A DNA stretch of 64,000 nt from Crateriforma conspicua (GTDB lineage Bacteria; Planctomycetota; Planctomycetia; Pirellulales; Pirellulaceae): NCBI RefSeq assembly GCF_007752935.1, contig NZ_CP036319.1, forward strand, positions 5,374,501 through 5,438,500, written 5' to 3'. The position numbers were made by a program, and so were the translations under genes. This document shows, in pieces, positions 9,275-18,022 of the stretch. The notes under the pieces are model-generated. The model searched no databases. It saw only the letters and a list, made by a program, of their open reading frames with translations, and had not been told where the DNA came from. Position 1 is the stretch's first letter, and each line of letters begins with the position of its first letter.

Positions 9275-10495
9275 ATGCCCAAGCGCGCCAAATCAGCCAA
9301 ACGCCCCTCCCAGAATTCTGCCTCCTCGGGTCCGCAACGGCTGCAACGCATTTTGGCGGCCGCCGGATTCGGCAGCCGGCGGCAATGCGAGGATTTGATT
9401 CAAGAGGGACGGGTCATCGTCAACGGGCAAACCGTGACACAGCTGGGCAGCACGGCAGACCCCAAGTCGGACACCATCCTGGTCGACGATTCGCCGATCC
9501 GGCCGTCACGACACGTGTATTACGCCGTTCATAAACCGACCGGCGTCGTCACGACCAACCGCGACCCCCAGGGACGCCCCCGAGTGATCGACTTGGTGCC
9601 GCCCGACGAACGTGTCTTTCCGGTCGGCCGCCTGGACCGCAACAGCGAAGGTCTGATCCTGCTGACCAACGATGGGGATCTGGCCCAACAATTGGCCCAC
9701 CCCAAGTTCGGTGTTCGCAAAATCTATCGCGTCACCGTCGCCGGTAAGGTTGACGGCGAAACAATGAAACAGATGCGTCGCGGCATTCACATCGCGGAGG
9801 GGATGGTCCGCGTCGAGGGTGCCAAGCTGTTAAAGACTCGCGGCCGATCCACGGAATTGGAAATCGTACTGCGTGAAGGAAAGAACCGTGAGATCCGCCG
9901 GATCCTTGCCAGGCTGGGTCACAAGGTTCAAAAACTTCGTCGGATCGCGATCGGCCCGTTGCGTCTGGGCGATGTTCCCGCCGGGGCGTATCGCGCGCTG
10001 CGGCACGACGAAGTCGCCAAGCTGTACGCGTCCGTTCAACCCGGTGGCGATGACGACACCCCGACGCATCCCAGCCGGCGCAAGGGTGGCAAGAAACCGC
10101 GACAGCGCAGCGGCACCGACGGCCCGCGACCAAAGTCGACGAAATCCACAGCCAAGAAAGCGGCTGCGAAACGGTCCGGCCGCACGCCCGATCCCGACCG
10201 CAATCGCCGCGACGAGCGATCGGATTCATCTTTCCCCCTGCCGTCGTCCCATCGCCGAATCGGCGCCGTCATTGGCGGTGATGCGCCCGAACCAGTCGAC
10301 ACCGTTGAGGGACGGCCCGCCAAACGTTCCAAAAAGCCGTCTCGGAAAAAAGCAGCCAAGCGACCGGCGGCGTCTCGATCCGGATCAGGTCGCACCGGTT
10401 CACAAGGCCGTGCAACAAAACGTGGCACCAAGAAACGCGCTGGCAGCCGATCCGCCGGCCCGAAAGCCAATACGAAAAAACGTCGCCGTCGTTAA
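9275..10495 (+). CDS. rluB: 23S rRNA pseudouridine synthase, RsuA/RluB family, with long basic tail
   Basis: A 406-residue RNA-modifying enzyme. An S4 RNA-binding domain (about residues 23-70, RLQRILAAAGFGSRRQCE...) precedes the RsuA/RluB catalytic domain. That domain carries GRLDRNSEGLILLTNDG, whose aspartate is the catalytic residue in the family, and KIYRVTVAGK. RluB makes pseudouridine in helix 89 of 23S rRNA; RluE/F or RsuA-like specificity is not excluded. The catalytic domain ends near residue 265. The remaining 140 residues are Lys/Arg/Ser/Pro rich, ending KKRRRR, and look disordered and RNA- or DNA-binding. ATG 9275 is chosen over 9236 because MPKRAKSAKR gives the usual short leader. 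pyrK starts 32 nt downstream. Confidence 0.9.
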   Translation: MPKRAKSAKRPSQNSASSGPQRLQRILAAAGFGSRRQCEDLIQEGRVIVNGQTVTQLGSTADPKSDTILVDDSPIRPSRHVYYAVHKPTGVVTTNRDPQGRPRVIDLVPPDERVFPVGRLDRNSEGLILLTNDGDLAQQLAHPKFGVRKIYRVTVAGKVDGETMKQMRRGIHIAEGMVRVEGAKLLKTRGRSTELEIVLREGKNREIRRILARLGHKVQKLRRIAIGPLRLGDVPAGAYRALRHDEVAKLYASVQPGGDDDTPTHPSRRKGGKKPRQRSGTDGPRPKSTKSTAKKAAAKRSGRTPDPDRNRRDERSDSSFPLPSSHRRIGAVIGGDAPEPVDTVEGRPAKRSKKPSRKKAAKRPAASRSGSGRTGSQGRATKRGTKKRAGSRSAGPKANTKKRRRR

Positions 10496-10526
10496 ATTTG
10501 TTCTCTTTCCGGATTTGCATGACGCC

Positions 10527-11405
10527 ATGACTTCGCTGCACGCTGATCACTACGCCGACAACCTCGTGCAATTGCGATCACCGCTGGTGACCAATCGCTG
10601 CGTCGCTCGAGACACTTTTCTGTGCCGAATCGATGCACCGGAGATTGCTGGGGCCGTGATCCCCGGCCAGTTTGTGATGATTCGCATGGCCCAGCATGAC
10701 GCCCCGCTGATCGGCCGCGCCTTTGCCGTTTGGGACATCATCAACGACGATTCGGGTTCCCCACGGTTCATCGAATTGATCTACCTTCGCAAAGGCACGT
10801 TGACGCGAGCGTTGGCTTCCGCACCGGTGGGTACCCCGATGGATGTTTGGGGACCGCTTGGCAACGGCTTTGCCGCTCGCCCGTGTGACCGCCTGATCAT
10901 GACTGCCGGCGGCATCGGCCAGACTCCGATGCTATTGCTTGGAAAAGAAGCGATAGGGACCACCGATTTCGGCCGCGAACATGGTTGGGCAAGCCACGTC
11001 GAAATCATTTATGGGGCTCGAACCGCTGAATTGTTGGCGGGTGTCGAAGCGTTTCGCACCGCCGGCTTTGAAGTCACCGTTTGCACCGACGATGGTTCGA
11101 CGGGACAGACTGGACGGGTGCCGGATGTTTTGGCCACGCGATTGACCGAACTGAAAGACACCGGCACGACGCGTGTGGTGACTTGTGGACCGGAAATCAT
11201 GATGCAGCGAGTTTCCGAAGTCTGCGATCAACACGGGGTCGATTGTCAGGTCAGCATGGAAACCCCCATGGCCTGCGGCATCGGCATCTGTTTTTCCTGC
11301 GTCGCGAAAATTCGACAGGACGATCCAAACCAACCTTGGGACTACAAACGAACGTGCGTCGAAGGTCCCATCTTCGATTCCTCGCGGGTCCATTGGGATG
11401 ACTAA
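10527..11405 (+). CDS. pyrK: Dihydroorotate dehydrogenase electron transfer subunit (PyrK-like)
   Basis: A 292-residue flavin/iron-sulfur reductase of the ferredoxin-NADP reductase fold. FAD-contact segment PLIGRAFAVWDI is near residue 70. The region from GPLGNGFAARPC to LIMTAGGIGQTPML binds nucleotide. The C-terminal C-x4-C-x2-C-x(about 16)-C pattern (CGIGICFSC ... TCVEG) holds the [2Fe-2S] cluster typical of PyrK. In the pyrimidine pathway it passes electrons from the PyrD flavoprotein to NAD. The frame is open back to 9873 inside rluB, but only ATG 10527 (MTSLHADHY) agrees with the family N-terminus. No pyrD is visible in this window, so the partner must lie elsewhere, or this is a related oxidoreductase. 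Its stop overlaps the next start. Confidence 0.88.
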   Translation: MTSLHADHYADNLVQLRSPLVTNRCVARDTFLCRIDAPEIAGAVIPGQFVMIRMAQHDAPLIGRAFAVWDIINDDSGSPRFIELIYLRKGTLTRALASAPVGTPMDVWGPLGNGFAARPCDRLIMTAGGIGQTPMLLLGKEAIGTTDFGREHGWASHVEIIYGARTAELLAGVEAFRTAGFEVTVCTDDGSTGQTGRVPDVLATRLTELKDTGTTRVVTCGPEIMMQRVSEVCDQHGVDCQVSMETPMACGIGICFSCVAKIRQDDPNQPWDYKRTCVEGPIFDSSRVHWDD

Positions 11406-13101
11406 TTTGTTCAGAATGTGGAACCACCTCGTCGCGAACCCTATATCGTCGTTTCGCATGCCGCGATTGTTCGCGGTGGCCGCGCTGCTGGGACTGGCGA
11501 TTCTGGCCGGCTGCAATTCATCGTCCGAAACCGACGTTGTCGACAGCGACGGTCAGCCAACGCCCCCGCTGCCGCAAGAAGACGAAACGGACTTTGCCGG
11601 CCGACCATCACCCACCGGTCGCCCCAATAACAATCCAGTCGCACCGCCGATTTCAGACACTGCCATGACACCTTCGCCCACCGAACAAGGCGGCGGTGAC
11701 TTATTGGACCAGTTGGCCGAGCCACCCGAGTTGGAATTGGCTCAACCGCCAAGTCAGGCGACGGAGCAGCTCAAGGCGAACCTTTCCCCCGATCGTCTGG
11801 CCGTTCTATTGGCCACTGCCGACCGAGAAATGGAAATGGCGTTGACGATGCAAAGCGACGCGTCGCAACAGGAACGCCTGGCACAGGCCAAGAAGATTGC
11901 CGATGCAAAGTTGCAAGCCGCCAGACGATTGGCCTCGCATCCCGACGCTACCCCCGAACAAATGACCCTGGGGAAACGCGCCGAACTGCAGGGCCTATCA
12001 CACTTGGCACAACTGGGTGACTTGCGATCGGCGGAGTTACTGGAAGACTTGGCCAGCGAATACGTCCGCTCCGAATCCGATGATTTGAAGGTGGACAGCC
12101 AACTGGTGCTGATCGGTTTTGGGTTGGAACGTTTGCAAAATGGCGATGAACAGGCGGCCGATGACCTGGTCCAGTTGAACCGGGAACTGATTGAAATCAC
12201 TTCGGATCAAAACGTCATGGCCATCGTCGCGATGGCCCAAGCGAGACAGTGGCTGGCCAAGCTGGATCATCCCGCCGAATCCGACGAAGTCCGCCGGATG
12301 ATTTTGGATAAGTTCGGCGCTTCATCGGATCCGAACATCAGTGCTATGGCCGCACAGTACGCGGGCAATGTGAAGTTCGATGCGATCGACCAACTGGTGG
12401 CCAAGGCCATTGAGGGTCAAACGATCAATCCGACGCGGTGGCGTGAAGCCGTGGAAACGCTGTTGCGTGAAGCTCCCGATTTGTTGTCGGTCCGTTACCT
12501 ATGCGGCACCACATTGCAGTTCGAATCCGGCAACCAACCGGAATTGGCTGACATCACTTACGAGATCTTGGAGCAGCGTTTTGCCGATGATGCATCCGCC
12601 ATGGGGCAAGACGTTCAACTGGCCTTGGAACTGCGCGATGCGCGAGCCGAGAAAATCGGACAACCTATGGACGTACCACTGCGGTCCATTTACGGAACGG
12701 TGGGTCGCATCGAGCAGATGCAGGGGCAAGTCGTCCTGATGCCATTTTGGTCCACGCGTTTTGAGGACTCGCTGCAGCTGATCCCTACGCTACAAAAACT
12801 TGAATCGGAGTTCCCCGACGACGTGTCGGTGGTCGGCATGAACCTGGATCCGTCTGGCGACGACGTGCGCGGATGGATGTCAAAAGCGGGGCTTGAATTG
12901 CCGACCGTGGCACTGCAACAAAACGCCGATGAATCCGTGAAAGTCAGTCCGGTCGCCCGCCAATTTGGAATGGGGGGACGACCGATGACCGTGATCCTGG
13001 ACCGTCAGGGAATCGTTCGAAAAATCCTTTTCGGCGACCAAAACCTGCGTGCCACCGTCGAAGCCTTGGTCCTGGCCGATGCGGGTCAGGGAAACCCGTG
13101 A
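11398..13101 (+). CDS. Lipoprotein with C-terminal thioredoxin-like (TlpA-fold) domain lacking CxxC
   Basis: A 567-residue protein if started at the first ATG, which overlaps the pyrK stop within ATGACTAA and suggests translational coupling. An internal ATG at 11458 gives an ideal lipoprotein leader (MPRLFAVAALLG... LAGC) and may be the true start. After a Pro-rich linker and a helical, TPR-like middle (about residues 120-420) comes a thioredoxin/TlpA-like domain. It includes VGRIEQMQGQVVLMPFWSTRFEDSLQ split over about residues 435-460, then VVGMNLDP and GGRPMTVILDRQGIVRK. The cysteines of the CxxC redox site are absent (STRFED in their place), so a thiol-redox role is unlikely. It is predicted to be membrane-anchored in the periplasm. 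Function unknown. Confidence 0.8.
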   Translation: MTNLFRMWNHLVANPISSFRMPRLFAVAALLGLAILAGCNSSSETDVVDSDGQPTPPLPQEDETDFAGRPSPTGRPNNNPVAPPISDTAMTPSPTEQGGGDLLDQLAEPPELELAQPPSQATEQLKANLSPDRLAVLLATADREMEMALTMQSDASQQERLAQAKKIADAKLQAARRLASHPDATPEQMTLGKRAELQGLSHLAQLGDLRSAELLEDLASEYVRSESDDLKVDSQLVLIGFGLERLQNGDEQAADDLVQLNRELIEITSDQNVMAIVAMAQARQWLAKLDHPAESDEVRRMILDKFGASSDPNISAMAAQYAGNVKFDAIDQLVAKAIEGQTINPTRWREAVETLLREAPDLLSVRYLCGTTLQFESGNQPELADITYEILEQRFADDASAMGQDVQLALELRDARAEKIGQPMDVPLRSIYGTVGRIEQMQGQVVLMPFWSTRFEDSLQLIPTLQKLESEFPDDVSVVGMNLDPSGDDVRGWMSKAGLELPTVALQQNADESVKVSPVARQFGMGGRPMTVILDRQGIVRKILFGDQNLRATVEALVLADAGQGNP

Positions 13102-13173
13102 TCGGGCTGTCTGATCATTTCGCGGTTTCTTTGTATGTCACGATTGCTTTGTTGCTGAACCGTCGCTGATCAC

Positions 13174-13779
13174 TTAGACCAGCACCGCGATGAAAGCCAC
13201 CACCACGATCAATGCCCCCGCGCCCGCCTTGCCGGCGGTCCCAATCGTGCGTCCCCAAAACGCTGACTTTCCGATCAGCCAGCTTTCACGCCAAGGCCGA
13301 CCGTCGGTCCTTTCGGCGTAGATCGCACCGACCGTGGCACCGGCACCGCCGAAAAGCAATGCGGCCAGAACCGGGCCCAAGACCGGGATCGGCAAACCAA
13401 CCATCGCCCCCAGAAACGCGCCCAGCATCGATCCGCCCAGTGAATAGACCGTTGCCCGTCGACTGGCCCCGGCACGGCTGGCCCCCACGGCACCAGCCAA
13501 AAATTCCAAGCCTTCGCCGATCGCTGCCAACACAAACGCCAACACAACGGGCGTCGCTGCCATCCCCATACGCCCGTCATCGGGTGCCAGCCAAGCGTAA
13601 ATCGCCATCAAGCCCACGGCGATCCAGTTGCCCGGCAGCGCGATCAAATTCAACATCCAGCTCATAGCCACGGCGATCACCATTCCGATCGCCAACAAGG
13701 CGGCTCCGGAAGCCGCGATCCACGGGGCCTGCCACCATGCGGTGTCCGGTGCTGCTAGCAGTGAAAGTTCCGAAATCAT
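13174..13779 (-). CDS. DUF456 family membrane protein
   Basis: A 201-residue, very hydrophobic protein. It has about five membrane segments, with glycine-rich helices around residues 105-130 (YSLGGSMLGAFLGAMVGLPIPVLGP split across two segments), LLFGGAGATVGAIYAE and a C-terminal helix GALIVVVAFIAVLV. The spacing GNWIAVGLMAIYAWL and the Gly-rich second half match the DUF456 family of small membrane proteins of unknown role. It converges with the thioredoxin-fold lipoprotein gene and is divergent from the HNH gene. Confidence 0.82.
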   Translation of the reverse strand: MISELSLLAAPDTAWWQAPWIAASGAALLAIGMVIAVAMSWMLNLIALPGNWIAVGLMAIYAWLAPDDGRMGMAATPVVLAFVLAAIGEGLEFLAGAVGASRAGASRRATVYSLGGSMLGAFLGAMVGLPIPVLGPVLAALLFGGAGATVGAIYAERTDGRPWRESWLIGKSAFWGRTIGTAGKAGAGALIVVVAFIAVLV

Positions 13780-14267
13780 CTGGTGAATCTTCGCTGATCT
13801 GAAGTCTGGTCATGGAAGGTGTCGACGGCGAAACCGTGTCGAAGACCGGCCGATTTGGCCCAGCATCGCCAAACGGTCCCCGGCGAATCGGCGACGACAA
13901 AATCAATGGCTGCAAACTTCGGTCCGGTGGCGATCCCCACCTTACGGCCAATTCTGTGCGACACTGCCCCCCGTTGCCGCCATCCTATTGTTCGTTGGGT
14001 TCGTCCACGATTTGGCAAAACGAACCCCGAAACCATGGGATCCGTCTGACCTATACGGGCGGCCTGGGAATTCCCCCCTCCCGGCACCGTTGCCGAGCCG
14101 GGGCTGACGGTCGGCCTTTCCCACCGGCCCGATTTGATGGTTGCCGGCTTCGGCAGCCGGTAAACTGGCAAACAAGTTGTGCGGGGAAGCCACGACGCCG
14201 ATGGTTCGCGGCAGCCGTGGCGCACGGCCTTTTCACCAAGCAAGCATTCGCATGGAGCAGGGCGACG
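13780..14267. other. 488-nt non-coding interval between divergent genes
   Basis: A plus-strand frame is open here from 13812 and continuous with the HNH gene. Its translation is Arg/Pro/Gly-rich with no recognisable domain and no family-like N-terminus. I read it as untranslated upstream sequence of the HNH gene and the DUF456 gene. A weak hairpin occurs around 14138-14160; nothing else is supported. Confidence 0.5.
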
Positions 14268-14879
14268 ATGACCCACAGTGTGCTCGACACCAACGTGTTG
14301 GTACTCAACCGATTCTATATGGCCATTCGCGTGGTCAACGTGCGTCGCGCGTTGACACTTCTTTACCGGCAATGCGCCGAAGTCATCAGCAATGACGAAG
14401 AACAGTTCGTCAGCTACGACTTTGACAGCTGGTGCGAACTTAGCCGTTTGGCATCCACCGACAAGCAAGCCGGCGAAGATTACCTTCAAGCCGTCGGTTT
14501 TGAATTGATGGTTCCACGCATCGTCCGGCTGACGCGATTCGATCGAATGCCGGCACAGACCGTTCGGTTCAACCGCAAAAACTTGTTCACGCGCGACAAT
14601 CACCGGTGCCAATACTGTGGCAAAGATGAACCGACGCATAAGTTGAGCCTGGACCACGTCGTGCCTCGTTCCCATGGCGGTCCGACGACGTGGGAAAACG
14701 TCGTGTGCTGCTGTCTTCGGTGCAACAGCCGCAAAGGTGGGCGAACGCCCAAGCAGGCGAACATGAAACTGCTGACAAAGCCGGTGAAGCCACGTTTTCA
14801 CCCGCTGTGGTCGGGCCCGATCGATGACCCACGGTACGAATCCTGGAAAACGTTTGTCAGCATGCCTGCGGCCTCATAG
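14268..14879 (+). CDS. HNH endonuclease domain protein
   Basis: A 203-residue protein with a C-terminal HNH nuclease domain (about residues 100-165). It shows CQYCGKDEPTHKLSLDHVVP, RSHGGPTTWENVV and CCLRCNSRKGGRTP: the ββα-metal HNH core with two zinc-binding CxxC pairs, LDH as the first catalytic histidine and N in WENVV. The N-terminal half (VLDTNVLVLNRFYMAIRVVN ...) is typical of a widespread class of bacterial stand-alone HNH proteins of undefined role. ATG 14268 is chosen although the frame is open further upstream. No partner methylase or phage gene is adjacent, so a restriction role is not supported. Confidence 0.88.
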   Translation: MTHSVLDTNVLVLNRFYMAIRVVNVRRALTLLYRQCAEVISNDEEQFVSYDFDSWCELSRLASTDKQAGEDYLQAVGFELMVPRIVRLTRFDRMPAQTVRFNRKNLFTRDNHRCQYCGKDEPTHKLSLDHVVPRSHGGPTTWENVVCCCLRCNSRKGGRTPKQANMKLLTKPVKPRFHPLWSGPIDDPRYESWKTFVSMPAAS

Positions 14880-14996
14880 CCGCCTGGCGTTTCAGCAGCG
14901 ATGAACCCCGGCCACGCCCAGTTCGCTGTGGCGATTCGGCCGGTGTGCGGTCCGGGTATCGACAAGGCTGCAGAGGCAAATTTTTGACAAACAACG

Positions 14997-15029
14997 CGAA
15001 AGGCGGCCTGGGTCAGGCCGCCTTTCTTT
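14997..15029 (+). terminator. Strong hairpin terminator between convergent genes, probably bidirectional
   Basis: A 12-bp perfect stem (AAAGGCGGCCTG / CAGGCCGCCTTT) with a 3-nt loop and T-rich continuation (TTTCTTTC). The A-rich left flank gives a short T-run on the other strand. It sits between the HNH gene (+) and fdxA (-) and can serve both. Confidence 0.88.
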
Positions 15030-15106
15030 CGATGGTCGTCGGGTTCACCGACCGACAAACACCACAGTGACGCCTTTTTGAAGCGTCGGCGTTGTCGACG
15101 TGCCGA

Positions 15107-15385
15107 TCACTGATCGGCCAGCGGTGCTTTCTTTTCAGTAATGACTTCGCACTCTTCCGACTTGGTGGCGTTCAATTCCAAGTAGCTCTTCCACTCATCG
15201 GGCAGATTGTCTTCGTGGAAGATCGCCTCGACCGGGCATTCCGGAACGCAGGCTTCACAGTCAATGCACTCTTCTGGGTGGATGTACAACATGTCGTCAC
15301 CCTCGTAGAAACATTCCACCGGGCAGACGACGACACAATCGGTGTACTTACAGCCTTTGCACGGTTCGGCAACAACGTGAGTCAT
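15107..15385 (-). CDS. fdxA: Ferredoxin FdxA (7Fe / di-cluster type)
   Basis: A 92-residue ferredoxin. The first cluster region is [21 protein letters not shown] in two pieces (Cys 9, 12, 17 and 21). The second is [15 protein letters not shown] (Cys 40, 43, 46 and 50). The KYTDC and CPVxCFYEG pattern is diagnostic of FdxA-type 7Fe ferredoxins, which carry one [3Fe-4S] and one [4Fe-4S] cluster and act as cytosolic electron carriers. An acidic C-terminal tail follows. It is a single-gene unit, with the strong hairpin downstream at 14997-15029. Confidence 0.94.
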   Translation of the reverse strand: MTHVVAEPCKGCKYTDCVVVCPVECFYEGDDMLYIHPEECIDCEACVPECPVEAIFHEDNLPDEWKSYLELNATKSEECEVITEKKAPLADQ

Positions 15386-15745
15386 GGTTGGACCTTTCTA
15401 CGAAGTCTCGAGGTGTCGCAATTCTCCACCAATGTATCGGGTGGTCAACGAAGGCATCTGAAGCCGAAAATAAGTTTCGACATGGTTCGTCGACCAACGA
15501 TCAGCGGGGACGTCCGTCACAGCGTCGACGCCGGCCTGATGCTCGGGGGGCCGGCGGCGCCGATTTCGCTATCCGGAAATGTCCGAATCGGATCATTGCG
15601 TGTTGAAACATTAGGATTGCAGCCATTTTGCCGTCCTTTCGCGCCGCTGACGAGACGTGCAAAGCGGCTGGGCAATTGAATCACCCGGACTTGTTAAAAC
15701 CCCCATTTTCGCTCCATCAACCTCGCTGTTCCCTCATTTCATCGC
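15386..15745. other. 360-nt divergent intergenic region (fdxA / rlmI-like)
   Basis: Holds the upstream regions of two divergent genes. The base composition becomes AT-richer just before each start. No operator, riboswitch or small ORF with a convincing start was recognised. Confidence 0.5.
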
Positions 15746-16975
15746 ATGCCTGCATCCACGGTCGCCTTGCGCGTCAAACCCAATCGCCATTTTCCGTTTT
15801 ACGCCCGTCACCCCTGGGTCCACGCCCACGCCCTGGCGGCCGCGGATACCGAGTTTGCTTGTGGCCAGATCGTGGACCTGACCGACCACGATGGCAACTG
15901 GCTGGGACAAGGCCTGGCCAATCCCGACAGCAAGCTTCGGGTCCGTCTGTACAGCTTTGATCCCGATCGTGCGTTGGACGATTCGTTGTGGGCCGAGCGA
16001 ATTGATGCGGCGATCGATCGCCGGCGATTGGATTCCCAGCATCGTGCGGGCGACGACGAAGCGGAGCGGCTGGTTTTCAGCGAAAGCGATTTGCTGAGCG
16101 GTTTGATTGTCGACCGCTATGCCGATTGTCTCAGTGTTCAATTCACCGCCGCAGGAATCTGGCGTTTTCGTGACACGATCGTCAATCATCTGATGCAGGC
16201 GACGGGATGCCGCGCCATCAAAATCCAGATCGACCAGCGAACCGCGCGACTGGAAGGCATGGAACCGATCGACACTTGGTTCAATGAACGCTGGGCTGCC
16301 GATGAGGGCGAAACCGAGGATCCCTTCGCCCGGCCGGTTCAATATCGACAAAACGGGCTGAACCTAAGCGTCGATCTACGTTCCGGCCAAAAAACCGGTG
16401 GCTATTTGGACCAAGCGTTGAACCACGCCCAGGCGGCACGCTATCTGACCGGACGACGGGTTTTGGATGTCTGTTGTTACCACGGCGGCTTCGGACTGGT
16501 CGCCGCCGTTTCGGGCGCCGCTGAAGTCTTGGGGATCGATTCCAGTGAAGCGGCATTGCAGCAGGCGGCCGAAAACGTCCAGCGAAATTCGCTGTCCAAC
16601 GTCACCTTTCGCCAAGCCGACTGCTTCGACGCATTGAAGGAACTGGCCGGCGAATCCCAACAATTCGACGCGGTCATTTTGGATCCGCCGCGATTCGCCG
16701 GTTCAAGGCACCAAGTCGCGTCGGCGATGCGTGCTTACGCCCGACTGAACGCACTGGCTATCGATCTGCTTCCTCCCGGTGGCATCTTGGTCACGTGCAG
16801 CTGTTCGGGACGAGTTTCGGTGGCCGACTTCCACGACATGTTGACGGACGTCGGAAAACGCCGCCGCCGTGATTTGATTTTGCTGCAAACCCGCGGCGCA
16901 GCCCCCGACCACCCGGTAGCGGCATCCTGTCCGGAAAGCGAGTACCTGAAATGCGTCATTGCGCAAGTCCATTAG
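15746..16975 (+). CDS. rlmI: Class I rRNA large-subunit methyltransferase, RlmI type
   Basis: A 409-residue protein with an N-terminal PUA-like RNA-binding region (VKPNRHFPFYARHPWVHAHA) and a C-terminal Rossmann SAM domain. Motif I is VLDVCCYHGGFGL at about residue 238, the acidic motif II is VLGIDSS, motif IV is ILDPPRFAGS and the later motif is VTCSCSG. GQKTGGYLDQALNH corresponds to the conserved GQKTGxFLDQR of RlmI/YccW enzymes, which methylate C5 of cytosine 1962 in 23S rRNA. Target specificity is inferred from the family. The ATG at 15746 (MPASTVALR) matches the family N-terminus. Confidence 0.88.
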   Translation: MPASTVALRVKPNRHFPFYARHPWVHAHALAAADTEFACGQIVDLTDHDGNWLGQGLANPDSKLRVRLYSFDPDRALDDSLWAERIDAAIDRRRLDSQHRAGDDEAERLVFSESDLLSGLIVDRYADCLSVQFTAAGIWRFRDTIVNHLMQATGCRAIKIQIDQRTARLEGMEPIDTWFNERWAADEGETEDPFARPVQYRQNGLNLSVDLRSGQKTGGYLDQALNHAQAARYLTGRRVLDVCCYHGGFGLVAAVSGAAEVLGIDSSEAALQQAAENVQRNSLSNVTFRQADCFDALKELAGESQQFDAVILDPPRFAGSRHQVASAMRAYARLNALAIDLLPPGGILVTCSCSGRVSVADFHDMLTDVGKRRRRDLILLQTRGAAPDHPVAASCPESEYLKCVIAQVH

Positions 16976-17224
16976 GGGACGGGGCCGTCGTCGGACAGGT
17001 TGGGTGAACATCCAGTCCGGTCGACAGCCGAACCGGGCGATTATGCTCAAAAGGGTGACCGCAGGGCTGCCCAACCGTTGCGGGGATAAACAAGCCGCGA
17101 CGCGTTGACCTATAATCAAACGCCTTGTTCCAACGTCCGGGTCGCCAGGATGCAGCCAAATCGCCTACCTTCGGACCATTTCTCGTCACCATTCAAGCGT
17201 GCCGTCCAGCCTGGAGTCCAACCC

Positions 17225-17884
17225 ATGTCGGGTGTAACGATCAAAATTCTTCACGGCGCAGATCGCGGCCGGGTGTACGAAGAAGTACAGCTGCCGATGA
17301 CGATCGGTCGCGAAGAAGGCAACGACATTCAATTGAATGACGAAAGGGTCAGCCGCTGTCACCTGAAGATCCAACGTGACAACGACCGATTGGTGCTGAC
17401 GGATTTGGACAGCACCAACGGTACAAAAGTTAACGGTGTTGAATGCCAGTTAAAAATCCTGCGTCACGGCGATCTGATCGCGGTCGGCCGTAGCTTGATG
17501 CTGGTGGGTTCGGAAGAACAAATCGCAGCACGCTTGGCCGCCATGGGCACCGATGGTCCCACCGTCAAACGTGAAATGGGATCGTCCGACAGTTCAATGC
17601 GGGTGGAATTGCAGGGCACCAATTCGCCGATCCCCGCGGAAATGATGCAGGTTCGCGAACTGCCCAACGTCCCCAAGGATTTGTCACCGGGCCAGAAAGC
17701 GCAGATCTGCGAAGTCCTGGATTACTTGCAAGAACGCCTGCACCGCTTGATCGAATCGGCCAAGCACGACGATTCCGGTCAAGACGTCCAATTGCAACTG
17801 GGTGCATGGCATCGGTTGCTGGACACCCAAGCGGAACTGGCCGAAATGGTGCGCCAGATCACCGACCCGGATTGGCCCAGCTGA
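17225..17884 (+). CDS. FHA domain protein
   Basis: A 219-residue cytosolic protein with one forkhead-associated domain at about residues 5-95. The FHA core is intact: MTIGREEGNDIQL, then DERVSRCHLKI (S and H of the SxxH motif), then LTDLDSTNGTKVNG. FHA domains bind phosphothreonine peptides, so it is likely a reader of Ser/Thr kinase signalling. The C-terminal 100 residues are helical and mention no known domain. The frame extends to 17105, but MSGVTIKILHG at 17225 is the natural start. A terminator follows. Confidence 0.9.
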   Translation: MSGVTIKILHGADRGRVYEEVQLPMTIGREEGNDIQLNDERVSRCHLKIQRDNDRLVLTDLDSTNGTKVNGVECQLKILRHGDLIAVGRSLMLVGSEEQIAARLAAMGTDGPTVKREMGSSDSSMRVELQGTNSPIPAEMMQVRELPNVPKDLSPGQKAQICEVLDYLQERLHRLIESAKHDDSGQDVQLQLGAWHRLLDTQAELAEMVRQITDPDWPS

Positions 17885-17950
17885 TCACGACGCAAAGACA
17901 GTTCAATGCAGATGACGCGTGCGTGAATCTGCAGCATTCCCGTTAACGCC

Positions 17951-17988
17951 AAACGGCCTGGATCTTGGATCCAGGCCGTTTGTTTTTG
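17951..17988 (+). terminator. Rho-independent terminator after the FHA gene
   Basis: A 14-bp perfect stem (AAACGGCCTGGATC / GATCCAGGCCGTTT) with the 3-nt loop TTG, followed by GTTTTTG. It lies between the FHA gene (+) and transketolase (-). Confidence 0.9.
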
Positions 17989-18022
17989 TTCGTAAAGGGT
18001 ACCGCACAACGGCGGTCCGAAA

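Noticed and set aside
9873-10526. Upstream extension of pyrK within rluB
   Set aside because: Arg/Pro-rich shadow of rluB; the PyrK domain begins only after 10527.
13812-14267. Upstream extension of the HNH gene
   Set aside because: No domain, odd composition and no plausible start; HNH proteins of this type start near MTHSVLDTN.
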